Source of the DNA: Bacillus sp. (in: firmicutes)
Lineage (GTDB): Bacteria; Bacillota; Bacilli; Bacillales; Cytobacillaceae
Length of the DNA: 35,343 nucleotides
Assembly: GCA_011524525.1 (NCBI GenBank)
Contig: WTKE01000088.1
Span: forward strand, 1 to 35,343
Reading direction: 5' to 3'
The notes below the pieces were generated by a model. That model had not been told where the DNA came from. It saw nothing but the letters and a program-made list of their open reading frames with translations, and did no database searches. The position numbers and the translations under genes were made by a program. Each line of letters begins with the position of its first letter. The first letter of the stretch is position 1. Below are positions 17,117 through 25,814 of this stretch, in pieces.

Positions 17117-18022
17117 TTGATCATAAAACAAAGAACGGTACCGAAAGAACTCTTGATTTTAAGGTACTTAGATAAACGAATGAATTTATTAGAGGTTGAT
17201 CGGCTTGAGAAATTGGAAAAAGGGTACGCCGGAGAATTGCAGTGGGATTACCTAATGACTAATGGGGTATCATCCTCTAGTTATTTAATGATGAATGATT
17301 TATTACTTACAAATAGTGGTGGACATACATTTCAAATTGACTCATTGCTCTTGAAAAGGAAGTTTATCATTTTTGAAGTGAAAAATTTTGACGGAGAATA
17401 TTTTATAGAAAATAATCGTTGGTATACGATTAAGAAAGTGGAAATCCAAAGCCCCCTCATACAACTCCAGCGAACCGAAACCGCCTTTAGAAGATTATTA
17501 AAAGACCTAGGCATAAACATCCCCGTTGAAGCTTATCTAGTATTTGTAAACCCCGAGTTCACTCTCTTTCATGCACCCATTCATTCTTCAATGTTACTAC
17601 CAAGTCAAATAAATCGTTTTATACAAACTGCAAAGCGAGATATTTATAGTATCACTGCACAGGACGAAGCTCTTGCAGAGAAAATTGTCTCATGCCACTT
17701 GGATAAGAACCCCTTTGAACGATTGCCTAATTATAGTTATCAAGAGCTAACAAAAGGAATTCCTTGCTCCTTATGTGGAAAGTTTCTATTTCCATTTAGT
17801 CAATCATATATATACTGTAAATCTTGCGGTTATAAGGAATCAGTTGAAGCAGCTGTACTAAGAAGCGTTGTCGAATATCAAAAACTGTTTCCTGATAAAC
17901 AGTTAACTACTAGTCATGTATCTGACTGGTGCGGAGGGGTGGTGTCCGAAAAATCTGTACGACGGATACTAAACAAACAATTTATTAGTCAAAGCTCAAA
18001 GCGATACACTTACTTTATTTAG
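17117..18022 (+). CDS. NERD (nuclease-related) domain protein with a C-terminal zinc ribbon
   Basis: 301 residues starting at TTG, supported by AGGAGG seven bases upstream. The NERD domain (about 35-150) keeps a PD-(D/E)xK-like set: E40 in GYAGELQ, D75 in FQIDSLLL, E87-V-K89 in FEVKNFDGEY. Then a zinc ribbon, C217-x2-C220 and C234-x2-C237, and a short C-terminal region (about 245-301) that could be a winged helix. It has no membrane segment. The domain was named for similarity to nucleases, but no function is established for such Bacillus proteins. Context (nadK upstream, a 52-bp repeat array just downstream) gives no clear role. Confidence 0.85.
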   Translation: MIIKQRTVPKELLILRYLDKRMNLLEVDRLEKLEKGYAGELQWDYLMTNGVSSSSYLMMNDLLLTNSGGHTFQIDSLLLKRKFIIFEVKNFDGEYFIENNRWYTIKKVEIQSPLIQLQRTETAFRRLLKDLGINIPVEAYLVFVNPEFTLFHAPIHSSMLLPSQINRFIQTAKRDIYSITAQDEALAEKIVSCHLDKNPFERLPNYSYQELTKGIPCSLCGKFLFPFSQSYIYCKSCGYKESVEAAVLRSVVEYQKLFPDKQLTTSHVSDWCGGVVSEKSVRRILNKQFISQSSKRYTYFI

Positions 18023-18302
18023 AACTGGTTTTTTTCGTTGAACTAGTAATTTTCTTTCTATTTTACCGCTTCACCTGTTCTCCCACCCAACTGGGCAATT
18101 AGAACTTCTCTATTTTACCGCTTCACCGGTTTCCCCACCCAACCGGGCAATTAGAGCTCCCCTATTTGACCACTTCACCTGTTTCCCCACCCAACCGGGC
18201 AATTAGAACTTCTCTATTTTACCGCTTCACCTGTCCCCCCATCCAACTGGGGCAATTAGTACCTCATTAACTTATCCGTTTATAGCACAAACCACAGTTA
18301 AA
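18023..18302. other. Gene-free stretch between NERD gene and rarD
   Basis: No open frame with a ribosome binding site was found. Most of it is the four-copy 52-bp tandem repeat at 18058-18265; the rest is AT-rich spacer. Both flanking genes end here (convergent), so it is unlikely to be promoter DNA for them. Confidence 0.8.
18058..18265. repeat. Four tandem copies of a 52-bp unit (array A)
   Basis: Copies begin at 18058, 18110, 18162 and 18214, each exactly 52 bases, opening CTATTTTACCGCTTCACC and closing CAACCGGGCAATTAGAAC with scattered substitutions and one compensated insertion in the last copy. There are no unique spacers. The unit length is not a multiple of three, so it is not a repeated coding module. 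Copy 2 can pair CCGGTT with AACCGG; the other copies have a mismatch in this pairing. It sits in a convergent intergenic region. Confidence 0.93.
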
Positions 18303-18327
18303 AAGCTGACTGCCAAGCAGTCAGCTT
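18303..18327 (-). terminator. Terminator of rarD
   Basis: 10-bp stem AAGCTGACTG / CAGTCAGCTT with loop CCAAG, followed by TTTAAC on the minus strand, 12 bases past the rarD stop. Confidence 0.85.
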
Positions 18328-18338
18328 CTCCTTTCCCA

Positions 18339-19265
18339 TTATGCCCCAAATCTTTTTCGGACAGGTCGCAGTGTGTTTGTAAATAATTTCGTTTTTGATA
18401 ACGAGTAAATGGTAAGCGCGGACCAGATAAAGATAAATGCTTGTAGGTGGTGTTTTGTAAATTGCTCTCCATATACAAGTACACCCAATATAAGTGTAAT
18501 CGTTGGCGCGATATATTGCAGCAATCCTAACATGGATAACGGAATCTTTTGCGCTCCTTTAGCAAAATACAGAAGCGGCAAGGCAGTCGCTGTTCCAGCT
18601 CCGACCAATAAAAGATCGGTTGTTACAGAACCTGCAAATAACGAATGCTCCCCATTAAAAAATAAGAAAGCCATATATGCTAACGCAAATGGGGTAACGA
18701 CCATCGTTTCTAATGTTAATCCTACAGCAGAATCAACTTTAATCATTTTCTTCGCCAGCCCATATACCCCGAAGGATAATGCTAATACAATCGAAATCCA
18801 CGGAAACTTCCCGTACGAAACTCCTAAAATAAGTACCCCAATTCCTGCGATGATAAAGGATACATACTGAGCAGTAGAAAGCTTTTCTTTTAAGAAAATA
18901 ACCCCTAACAGAACACTGACTAACGGATTTATATAATACCCCAGGCTCGCTTCAATCATTTGATGATGATTCACTGCCCATATATAGATAAACCAATTAG
19001 TACTAATTAGAAAAGATGCGATAATTAGTGCATACATTTCTTTGCGATTGTGTTTGAAGCTTTTTAGGACGGAAAATAAATTTCCGATCTTTTTTGAAAA
19101 AAATAAAACCACCATCATAAATATGAAGGACCAAAAGATACGATTGGCTAAAATATCTTCTGCATTCACATGATCAAGTAGCTTCCAGTAAATCGGTAGA
19201 ATTCCCCATAATAAATACGAAAGGCCCGCTTGAAACGCACCTGTTTTTATTTCATTTCTCTCCAT
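18339..19265 (-). CDS. rarD: RarD/EamA family transporter
   Basis: 308-residue integral membrane protein with about ten hydrophobic segments. The N-terminal GLSYLLWGILPIYWKLL and NRIFWSFIFM, and FLISTNWFIYIWAVNH, are RarD-type features within the EamA (drug/metabolite transporter) superfamily. The substrate is unknown; E. coli RarD was named from a chloramphenicol phenotype. ATG is preceded by TAGAGGGTACTC. Monocistronic, ending in its own terminator. Confidence 0.9.
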   Translation of the reverse strand: MERNEIKTGAFQAGLSYLLWGILPIYWKLLDHVNAEDILANRIFWSFIFMMVVLFFSKKIGNLFSVLKSFKHNRKEMYALIIASFLISTNWFIYIWAVNHHQMIEASLGYYINPLVSVLLGVIFLKEKLSTAQYVSFIIAGIGVLILGVSYGKFPWISIVLALSFGVYGLAKKMIKVDSAVGLTLETMVVTPFALAYMAFLFFNGEHSLFAGSVTTDLLLVGAGTATALPLLYFAKGAQKIPLSMLGLLQYIAPTITLILGVLVYGEQFTKHHLQAFIFIWSALTIYSLSKTKLFTNTLRPVRKRFGA

Positions 19266-19352
19266 GAGTACCCTCTATTCTTTCTAGACTCGAAACATTT
19301 ACTTATTATAAGGGGAAAATTCAAATCATGCTATACATTTTCACAAAAAAAA

Positions 19353-19378
19353 GAGAGGAGAACTTGGGTTCTTCTCTC
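19353..19378 (-). terminator. Terminator of ytcI
   Basis: 11-bp stem with one mismatch (GAGAGGAGAAC side, loop TTGG), 11 bases after the ytcI stop, with eight Ts on the minus strand. Confidence 0.8.
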
Positions 19379-19389
19379 ATACCTATTAT

Positions 19390-20976
19390 TTAGTTTTGAC
19401 TTGCCAACTCCTGCTCTTTCTTTCTTAACTCAACTCTGCGGATTTTTCCAGAGGTTGTTTTCGGCAATTCTTTGATAAATTCAATTTTTCGTGGATATTT
19501 ATATGGAGCTGTTAACACTTTGACATGGTTTTGAAGGGTGCTAATTAACTCTGGATCTTTTTCATCTATTTCTTCTTTTAGAACGACAAACGCTTTTACG
19601 ATACTTCCTCGTACTTCATCTGGACTTGCTACTACAGCGCATTCCTTCACAAAAGGATGCTTCACAAGAGCGTCTTCGACTTCGAACGGTCCAATCGTAT
19701 AACCAGAACTAATTATAATATCATCGCCCCGGCCTTCAAACCAGAAATACCCGTCTTCATCCTTCTTTGCTTTGTCACCTGTTATATAGTAATTCCCACG
19801 GAATTGCATGGCGGTTCTTTCGGCATCCTTGTAATAATTCCTAAATAGGGCTGGAGTATCCACATGGACTGCAATATCTCCCACTTCTCCTATCTCACAA
19901 ATCTCACCGAATTCATTAATGATTTCCACACGATTTCCTGGTGTCGGTTTTCCCATCGAACCTGCCTTTAATGTCATCCCTTTTGTAATCCCTACAAGTA
20001 ATGTGTTTTCCGTTTGACCATATCCGTCACGAACATCCAGCCCGAAATGCTTTTTAAATGTATCAATCACATTTCTATTTAATGGCTCACCAGCAGACAC
20101 CGCGCTATGAAGGTTACTTAATTGATACTCCTGAATATTTTCTACCTTCGCCATTAGCCGATATTCAGTCGGAGTACAGCAGAGCACGTTTATTTTGTAA
20201 TCTTGCAATAAGGTCAAGTATTGACTTGGATCAAACTTTCCATTGTAAACAAATCCAGTTGCTCCTGAGCCTAACACTGATAAAAATGGACTCCAAATCC
20301 ACTTTTGCCATCCAGGTCCTGCCGTTGCCCACACTCGATCTCCTTCTTCGATACATAACCAGTTAGGAGCTGCTGTTCTCAGATGAGCGTAAGCCCAGCC
20401 ATGCGTATGAACTACCCCTTTTGGATTCCCCGTGGTTCCTGAAGTATAAGATAAGAAGGCCATATCATTACTTCTTGTAGATGCTAATTCCAGTTCCGTA
20501 GAAGCCGTCTTCATTTTTTCTTCTAGCGTCATCCACCCATCCGCATTTCCACCAATGACAAACCGTGGGATACGGTTACACTCTTCAATCTCACTAAATT
20601 GGTCAATATAAGGATAATAGCTTACAACCGCCTTTACGTCTCCATGTTGAATACGGTATTGAAGGTCCTTTGTACGCAGCATTTCTGAGCTTGGAATTAC
20701 GACTAGTCCGGCTTTAAGTGCCGCAATATATACCTCATAGGCTTCAATTAATCGAGGAACGACAATGAGAACCACATCGCCTTGTTTTAAACCCTCATTC
20801 AAGAAAACGTTTCCAATTTTATTTGCATTCATTAATAAATGTTGATAAGTGATTTGCTGTTTACATCCTTGCTCATCTTCCCAAATAAGGGCAACTCTTT
20901 CGTGATCGTCAGAAAATTGTTCCATTTCACTTACTAAATTATATTTTTCAGGTGCTAGTAAATCTTCTCGTTTCAC
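19390..20976 (-). CDS. ytcI: Acyl-CoA synthetase (AMP-forming), YtcI type
   Basis: 528-residue ANL-family adenylating enzyme resembling acetyl-CoA or medium-chain acyl-CoA synthetases. ATP loop SYTSGTTGNPKGVVHTHGW, DGYGQTEN, hinge region YFWFEGRGDDIIISSGY and the catalytic lysine K511 in PKTTSGKIRR are all intact, so it should be active. It is shorter than acetyl-CoA synthetase Acs (about 650), which argues against classical AcsA. The start is GTG with AGGGGGAG upstream. Position beside the spore protein gene matches ytcI of B. subtilis. The true acyl substrate cannot be read from sequence. Confidence 0.88.
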   Translation of the reverse strand: MKREDLLAPEKYNLVSEMEQFSDDHERVALIWEDEQGCKQQITYQHLLMNANKIGNVFLNEGLKQGDVVLIVVPRLIEAYEVYIAALKAGLVVIPSSEMLRTKDLQYRIQHGDVKAVVSYYPYIDQFSEIEECNRIPRFVIGGNADGWMTLEEKMKTASTELELASTRSNDMAFLSYTSGTTGNPKGVVHTHGWAYAHLRTAAPNWLCIEEGDRVWATAGPGWQKWIWSPFLSVLGSGATGFVYNGKFDPSQYLTLLQDYKINVLCCTPTEYRLMAKVENIQEYQLSNLHSAVSAGEPLNRNVIDTFKKHFGLDVRDGYGQTENTLLVGITKGMTLKAGSMGKPTPGNRVEIINEFGEICEIGEVGDIAVHVDTPALFRNYYKDAERTAMQFRGNYYITGDKAKKDEDGYFWFEGRGDDIIISSGYTIGPFEVEDALVKHPFVKECAVVASPDEVRGSIVKAFVVLKEEIDEKDPELISTLQNHVKVLTAPYKYPRKIEFIKELPKTTSGKIRRVELRKKEQELASQN

Positions 20977-21077
20977 TGCCTCTCCCCCTAAAATATTATC
21001 TATGTACTGTCCCTGATGTCACACATTTCATTATACAAAATTATTTAAAAATTTAAAATTGTTTTATAGCAAATAAA

Positions 21078-21106
21078 AGAGGCACCCCATTTAAGGGAAT
21101 GCCTCT
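21078..21106 (-). terminator. Terminator of the spore protein gene
   Basis: 7-bp stem AGAGGCA / TGCCTCT with inner CCC/GGG pairing; the minus strand ends TTTATTTG. Confidence 0.75.
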
Positions 21107-21135
21107 GTAGCCATTTCTCTATTTAGTTGGAGTGA

Positions 21136-21336
21136 TTATTGTCTTCCGCTCATAGATTGTTGAGCAAAAGAAACTAGGCGTTTTGTAATTTCTCCACCAA
21201 CAGATCCGTTAGCACGAGAAGTTGTTTCAGCACCTAAGTTAACACCAAACTCAGTAGCGATTTCGTACTTCATTTGGTCGATAGCTTGTTGAGCACCTGC
21301 TACAAGTAATTGATTTGAATTGTTGTTGTTTGCCAT
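21136..21336 (-). CDS. sspA: Small acid-soluble spore protein, alpha/beta type
   Basis: 66-residue DNA-binding protein that coats and protects spore DNA, and is degraded at germination. Sequence [20 protein letters not shown], the GPR protease site at E29-F30 in ATEFGVNLG, and [12 protein letters not shown] are family hallmarks. The ATG at 21336 has AAGGAGGTGATTCAC before it; the 18-residue upstream extension runs over that site and the promoter. A sigma-G-type promoter lies upstream. Position next to thiI fits sspA of B. subtilis. Confidence 0.97.
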   Translation of the reverse strand: MANNNNSNQLLVAGAQQAIDQMKYEIATEFGVNLGAETTSRANGSVGGEITKRLVSFAQQSMSGRQ

Positions 21337-21358
21337 GTGAATCACCTCCTTGTGAGTA

Positions 21359-21388
21359 TAGAATGTGTCAAACACATGGCCTTCATTC
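21359..21388 (-). promoter_or_regulatory. Sigma-G promoter of the spore protein gene
   Basis: Minus strand GAATG (21384-21388), 18 bases, CATTCTA (21359-21365), fitting forespore sigma-G (GnATR, 17-18, CATnnTA). It ends 22 bases before the chosen ATG. Confidence 0.78.
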
Positions 21389-21420
21389 AAATAATCACTT
21401 GGAAATTGTTCACAATTTCG

Positions 21421-22632
21421 TTAGAATAATTCTCCAAATATTTGATCCTTTTTATTATTATCTGGTTTTATTTGAATCGTCTCAACTTTATCAACCGCTT
21501 CTTGAATTAACTGCTCAAAGTCAACAAAGCTTTCATAATATTGAACTTTTTCAAGCTTTGGTTTTGTTTTCGGAGCTGCTGGGACAAAGACGGTACAGCA
21601 GTCTTCATAAGGCTGAATCGAAATTTGATGGGTATCAATCGTTTTGGCGATATTAATTATTTCAGACTTATCCATTGTGATTAAAGGTCTTAATATCGGG
21701 GTAGATGTCACATCATTAATCGCTAGCATGCTTTCTAAGGTTTGACTAGCCACTTGGCCTAAGCTTTCTCCCGTAACGATAGCTAACCCTTCAAATTTGC
21801 GGCGAATTTCATCAGTTATACGAAGCATCATCCGTCTTGTTGCCGTCATTGTATAGTTTTCAGGTATTTGCTTTTGAATAAGCTGTTGAATAGCCGTAAA
21901 AGGAACGATATGAAGAGTAAAGTAACCTCCATTTAGTAACGACAACTTTTCTGCCAATTCAACTACCTTTTGTTTAGAGCGCTCACTTGTAAAAGGGGGA
22001 CTAAAAAAGTGAACAGCCTCTATTTCAACCCCTCTTTTCATTGCCATATAACCAGCAACTGGACTATCAATTCCACCTGATAACATCAACATAGCCTTCC
22101 CGCTAGATCCGATAGGCATTCCACCTGCCCCCATAATCGTTTCAATTGAGAGGTAAACAGCTTCTGTACGTACCTCAACCTGAACGTCAATGGTTGGGTT
22201 TTTCACATCTACCTTTAGATTAGGAACATTTTGTAAAATATGAGAGCCCAGAGCGTAATTTAGTTGCCCCGTATCAAGAGGATATTCCTTATTCGCGCGT
22301 CTAGTTGAAATTTTAAAAGTATCTCCTACTTTATATTTGTTTAAGAATAATTGTAAAGCCGCTTCCTTAACTTCCTCAAGCTCCAAGCTAGTCTTGATAA
22401 CCGGACTAAAGGATTGAATGCCAGGAAGGATTTTTAACTTCTCAATAATTCCCTCACCATTTTCCCCATTTAACAAAATATACATACGGTCCCTAGTTGT
22501 CTCAATAACGATGTTAGGAAATTCAATTAGTGCACGCTTGGCACTTCTTTTCAATTTTTCAACGAACTTCGTACGATTTCGACCCTTTGTTGATATTTCA
22601 CCGTACCTTATTAAAATTCGATTGTAATCCAT
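21421..22632 (-). CDS. thiI: tRNA 4-thiouridine synthase ThiI
   Basis: 403 residues. A THUMP RNA-binding domain (about 60-165) is followed by a PP-loop ATPase with SGGIDSPVAG (185-194). It adenylates U8 of tRNA and inserts sulfur. There is no C-terminal rhodanese domain, the usual form in Bacillus, which takes sulfur directly from the partner cysteine desulfurase. The paired cysteines in YEDCCTVFVP are typical. ATG overlaps the upstream stop codon as TAATG, so translation is coupled to the desulfurase gene. Confidence 0.96.
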   Translation of the reverse strand: MDYNRILIRYGEISTKGRNRTKFVEKLKRSAKRALIEFPNIVIETTRDRMYILLNGENGEGIIEKLKILPGIQSFSPVIKTSLELEEVKEAALQLFLNKYKVGDTFKISTRRANKEYPLDTGQLNYALGSHILQNVPNLKVDVKNPTIDVQVEVRTEAVYLSIETIMGAGGMPIGSSGKAMLMLSGGIDSPVAGYMAMKRGVEIEAVHFFSPPFTSERSKQKVVELAEKLSLLNGGYFTLHIVPFTAIQQLIQKQIPENYTMTATRRMMLRITDEIRRKFEGLAIVTGESLGQVASQTLESMLAINDVTSTPILRPLITMDKSEIINIAKTIDTHQISIQPYEDCCTVFVPAAPKTKPKLEKVQYYESFVDFEQLIQEAVDKVETIQIKPDNNKKDQIFGELF

Positions 22633-23774
22633 TAGTGCATAACCTCTCTTAGTTCAGTAACTGTTGTTTGTATGATTGAAATCGCCTTTTTTGCCTCTTC
22701 AAGAGTGTTTTCATACGATAAGCTCATGCGAATCGCACTTTCTGCGACGTCCTTTGAAACATTCATAGCCAATAGCGTATGGCTTACGGCCTTCTTTTTT
22801 GAAGAACATGCACTTGTCGTCGAGACAATTAAACCTTTCTCTTCTAATGCATGTACAAATACTTCTCCTCTAAACCCTTTTATAGAGAAATTTATGATAT
22901 GAGGAGCTTGTCCCCTGCTAGGAGTATGAATGACAACATCTTCAAGCGTTTGTAGTTCTTTAAAAAGATAATTTTGAACTTCTAATAGTTGACTTACCTT
23001 TGTTTCGTAACTTTGTAAAGTTAGTCTCAATGCTTTTGCCATTGAGACAGCTCCAGCAACATTTTCCGTCCCACTTCGGAGCTTCCATTCTTGATTGCCT
23101 CCTGAAAAAAGTGGAGAAATCTCGACCCCCTCACGAACGACTAACACCCCTGTTCCCTTTAACCCATGAAATTTATGTGCTGACATCGAGCACAGATCAA
23201 TATGATGTTTTTGAATGTCGAGTGCTACTTTCCCAACCCCTTGTACATAATCCACATGAAATAATATTTTTGAGTAGTCTTTTAGCAAATCGCCGATTTC
23301 TTCGATAGGCTGAATGGTACCAACCTCATTATTTACATGCATGATCGACACTAATATCGTATCGTGACAAATGGCATCCTCTATTTCGGAAACAGAAACT
23401 CTACCTTCCGCATCAACTGGAATGACCGTTATTCTAAACCCTAATTCCTTCAGCTGTTGATAGGCCTCTCTTACAGAAGCATGCTCAACCGCTGATGTAA
23501 TAATATGTTTCCCTCTGTTTCGAAACATAAGAGCAGTACCTTTAATTGCTAAGTTATTGCTCTCCGTACCCCCGGATGTAAAGTAGACCTCGCTCGGGTT
23601 CACCTGTAATAGCTCACCTATTTGTTTTCTAGCTTGAGTTAACAGGCTCTCCGCTTCTACTCCTAATCGATGAATAGACGAAGGATTGCCAAAAAAATCA
23701 CTTGAAACTTTTACAAATGAATCCACAACTTCTGGAAATGGTTTTGTGGTTGCACTGTTATCAAAATAAATCAT
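22632..23774 (-). CDS. nifZ: Cysteine desulfurase, partner of ThiI
   Basis: 380-residue NifS/IscS-type PLP enzyme that converts cysteine to alanine and carries persulfide sulfur. PLP lysine K201 in SAHKFHGLKGTG, H98 in VEHAS, and catalytic C323 in STTSACSSKKK are present. The start MIYFDNSATTKPF is preceded by AAAGGGG nine bases away; the longer frame adds 14 residues with no family support. The one-base overlap with thiI matches the dedicated NifZ-ThiI pair for 4-thiouridine known in B. subtilis. Confidence 0.95.
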   Translation of the reverse strand: MIYFDNSATTKPFPEVVDSFVKVSSDFFGNPSSIHRLGVEAESLLTQARKQIGELLQVNPSEVYFTSGGTESNNLAIKGTALMFRNRGKHIITSAVEHASVREAYQQLKELGFRITVIPVDAEGRVSVSEIEDAICHDTILVSIMHVNNEVGTIQPIEEIGDLLKDYSKILFHVDYVQGVGKVALDIQKHHIDLCSMSAHKFHGLKGTGVLVVREGVEISPLFSGGNQEWKLRSGTENVAGAVSMAKALRLTLQSYETKVSQLLEVQNYLFKELQTLEDVVIHTPSRGQAPHIINFSIKGFRGEVFVHALEEKGLIVSTTSACSSKKKAVSHTLLAMNVSKDVAESAIRMSLSYENTLEEAKKAISIIQTTVTELREVMH

Positions 23775-23858
23775 GTCTGAAAACCCCTTTTTCTTACCAA
23801 TCACGGGTAAACTCAACTAACAATGTTATCATATAAATGACAATCAGGAAAACGAATA

Positions 23859-23893
23859 GGAAAAGACCGCTTCAAAAAAAAGCGGTCTTTTCC
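23859..23893. terminator. Terminator of ezrA
   Basis: 14-bp stem GGAAAAGACCGCTT / AAGCGGTCTTTTCC with a 7-nt loop, just past the ezrA stop; T-rich on both strands. Confidence 0.87.
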
Positions 23894-23895
23894 AT

Positions 23896-25593
23896 TTAGA
23901 TCTCTACCTTTTCTTGTAATAAAGCTTCAATTCGCTTTAATGCCCCAGGCTCTACTTCCTCAATAGAGGTTGCAGCAACTTCGAGTGCTACTTGATAATC
24001 ATAGCTTCTAAAAGCCATTTCTGCATCTACCAAAGCTTTTTGTACAGCCGGATAACTGCTCCGATATCTATTGCCATACTGTATAACCTTTTCAGATAAA
24101 AGAACCGTTTCAATGAGCTGAGAGGTATGGTCATATACTTTATCTACCGTCATTACAGCCACCTCTAGATATTTTTGAACAGTAGGTATATTTAGTGGCT
24201 TTTCTTCTAGCTTTGATTTTACATTGGAAATGCTCTCTCTTGCATCCTCTAATAAATAACGATATTCTTCTGGAAGACCAGGAATATTGCTTTTATTTAC
24301 AAGGCGAATGCAATCAGCAATTTTTTTGGAAAGTTCAACAACTGTCTCTCGTGCAGCAATTTCATCTTTTCTAAGTGTTTGTAGTCGTTCAGAGTATTCT
24401 TTTTGCTCTAGTGTTAATTTTTCAAGCTCAAGCTTTAACTCAGCTAGCTCATCCTTTAGTATCGTTAGAGCCGTTTCATCACCTATAATTTTGTGTTCTA
24501 ATACTTCAAATCGTTTCATTAACTGAGCAAGTTTCTTTTCAAACTGTACTTGCCCTTCTACTTCGCTCTCTTCAAGATGATAACTTTGCTGTACTTCCTG
24601 CACTTCAACCTTCAATACATTATTTTCTTCTTTTACTGCAAATAACATGCTTCTCGTTGGCTCTTCGTTTTCTATAACAAACCGTTTGGCATTAACCTCT
24701 TGTTCCAATAAATCATAAATAACTTCAATTCTTTCCTTTACTTCATCTATTTTCTTTTGAAGCTCATCAATTTCGGTTTGCTCTATTAACTCCAAACATT
24801 CATTTACTTCTGAATGAAGACTTTCTATCTCTTCTTCAAAGTGAAGATGTTCTAGTGGGTAGCCTTGATTCTGCATCTCACGGAATCCGTCTCTCAGATT
24901 CTCGATTTCTGAAGGAATACTTGATTGACATTCTATGAGTAAATTTGGAATAGCATCCATCTTTTTACTCAATTCATCTGTCTTTGACTGAATTAAAAGC
25001 ACAATCTCGCGAGCTTGCAGATAATCTCCGTTTTCTGTTCTTTCCTCAAAATTTGTAAAGAATGCTACTATTTCATCAAGCAGTACTTCTAACTTCGCTT
25101 CTGCACGTCCAAAATTATGACGATGTGCAAGAAGAGTTTTCCGGCGCTCACGATACACCTCTTTTAGCTCTTCAATTTCTATTCTATTCTTCTCTTCACT
25201 TCCAACTAATTCATTGATTTCGTCAAGTAACTTTTGTATTTTATCTTCCGTTTCTTTTAAATGAGAATCAATGGCCCGCTGAACCTGTTTGGCTTTATTA
25301 AAGCGGTAGCGGTCAATGTATTCCTCCGCATCAAATAGATACTCTTCTACCTCTGGAAGCTGACTAGTTACGATGTCATCCCAATCATTTCTCCAGTTCT
25401 CGAATAGTTCTTCTGTTTCACCCGTCATATTAAGCTGTTTTACCTTCGACATTTCATCAAGGACCGGGCGATTCGTAATATCTATTTTCCAGTTCTCTAG
25501 ACGGTCAATTTCTTTATAAAGCTTTTTTTTCATCGTATATCCAATCACGTACAGAGCTAGTAAAAGAACTAAGCCCCCAATTATGTACTCCAT
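23896..25593 (-). CDS. ezrA: Septation ring formation regulator EzrA
   Basis: 565-residue division protein. One N-terminal membrane segment (MEYIIGGLVLLLALYVIGYTM) is followed by a long chain of helical, glutamate-rich coiled-coil segments (about 90-470) as in spectrin-like EzrA, and the conserved C-terminal NRYRSSYPAV patch. It limits FtsZ ring formation to midcell and helps shuttle penicillin-binding proteins. ATG has CAGGGGGCTTAAC upstream. Monocistronic. TTGAAA (25661) and TATTAT (25636), 19 bases apart, may be its promoter. Confidence 0.96.
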   Translation of the reverse strand: MEYIIGGLVLLLALYVIGYTMKKKLYKEIDRLENWKIDITNRPVLDEMSKVKQLNMTGETEELFENWRNDWDDIVTSQLPEVEEYLFDAEEYIDRYRFNKAKQVQRAIDSHLKETEDKIQKLLDEINELVGSEEKNRIEIEELKEVYRERRKTLLAHRHNFGRAEAKLEVLLDEIVAFFTNFEERTENGDYLQAREIVLLIQSKTDELSKKMDAIPNLLIECQSSIPSEIENLRDGFREMQNQGYPLEHLHFEEEIESLHSEVNECLELIEQTEIDELQKKIDEVKERIEVIYDLLEQEVNAKRFVIENEEPTRSMLFAVKEENNVLKVEVQEVQQSYHLEESEVEGQVQFEKKLAQLMKRFEVLEHKIIGDETALTILKDELAELKLELEKLTLEQKEYSERLQTLRKDEIAARETVVELSKKIADCIRLVNKSNIPGLPEEYRYLLEDARESISNVKSKLEEKPLNIPTVQKYLEVAVMTVDKVYDHTSQLIETVLLSEKVIQYGNRYRSSYPAVQKALVDAEMAFRSYDYQVALEVAATSIEEVEPGALKRIEALLQEKVEI

Positions 25594-25697
25594 GTTAAGC
25601 CCCCTGTTCTCATCCGAGCTACATTTATGTTATCTATAATAAAGGTTCATATAAATGTATTTTCAATGCTCTTATGATACCATGTAAACGACATTTT

Positions 25698-25728
25698 TTG
25701 ACTATTAATTTCAAATTTTTTGTACTAA
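25698..25728 (+). promoter_or_regulatory. Candidate promoter of the histidinol phosphatase gene
   Basis: TTGACT (25698-25703), 19 bases, TACTAA (25723-25728). The spacing is long, so this is tentative. The long leader to ATG 25815 holds no obvious riboswitch. Confidence 0.35.
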
Positions 25729-25814
25729 AATTTATTTACAATCACTTTAGCTACATCACATCTCTTTTTTCGACAAATACCGCAAAATTTATGAAACAAG
25801 GAGGCTTTTTCATC

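Noticed and set aside
17117-18022. NERD protein as part of a defence island
   Set aside because: Neighbours are housekeeping genes in conserved order, with no integrase, helicase or other defence genes in the window.
21402-21419. Hairpin GAAATTG/CAATTTC as thiI terminator
   Set aside because: Seven weak base pairs and no U-tract; it also lies just upstream of the spore protein promoter, so function is unclear.
25674-25814. 47-residue N-terminal extension of the histidinol phosphatase
   Set aside because: AT-rich, runs over the promoter region, and the PHP motif GHVH normally starts within the first few residues, as it does with the start at 25815.
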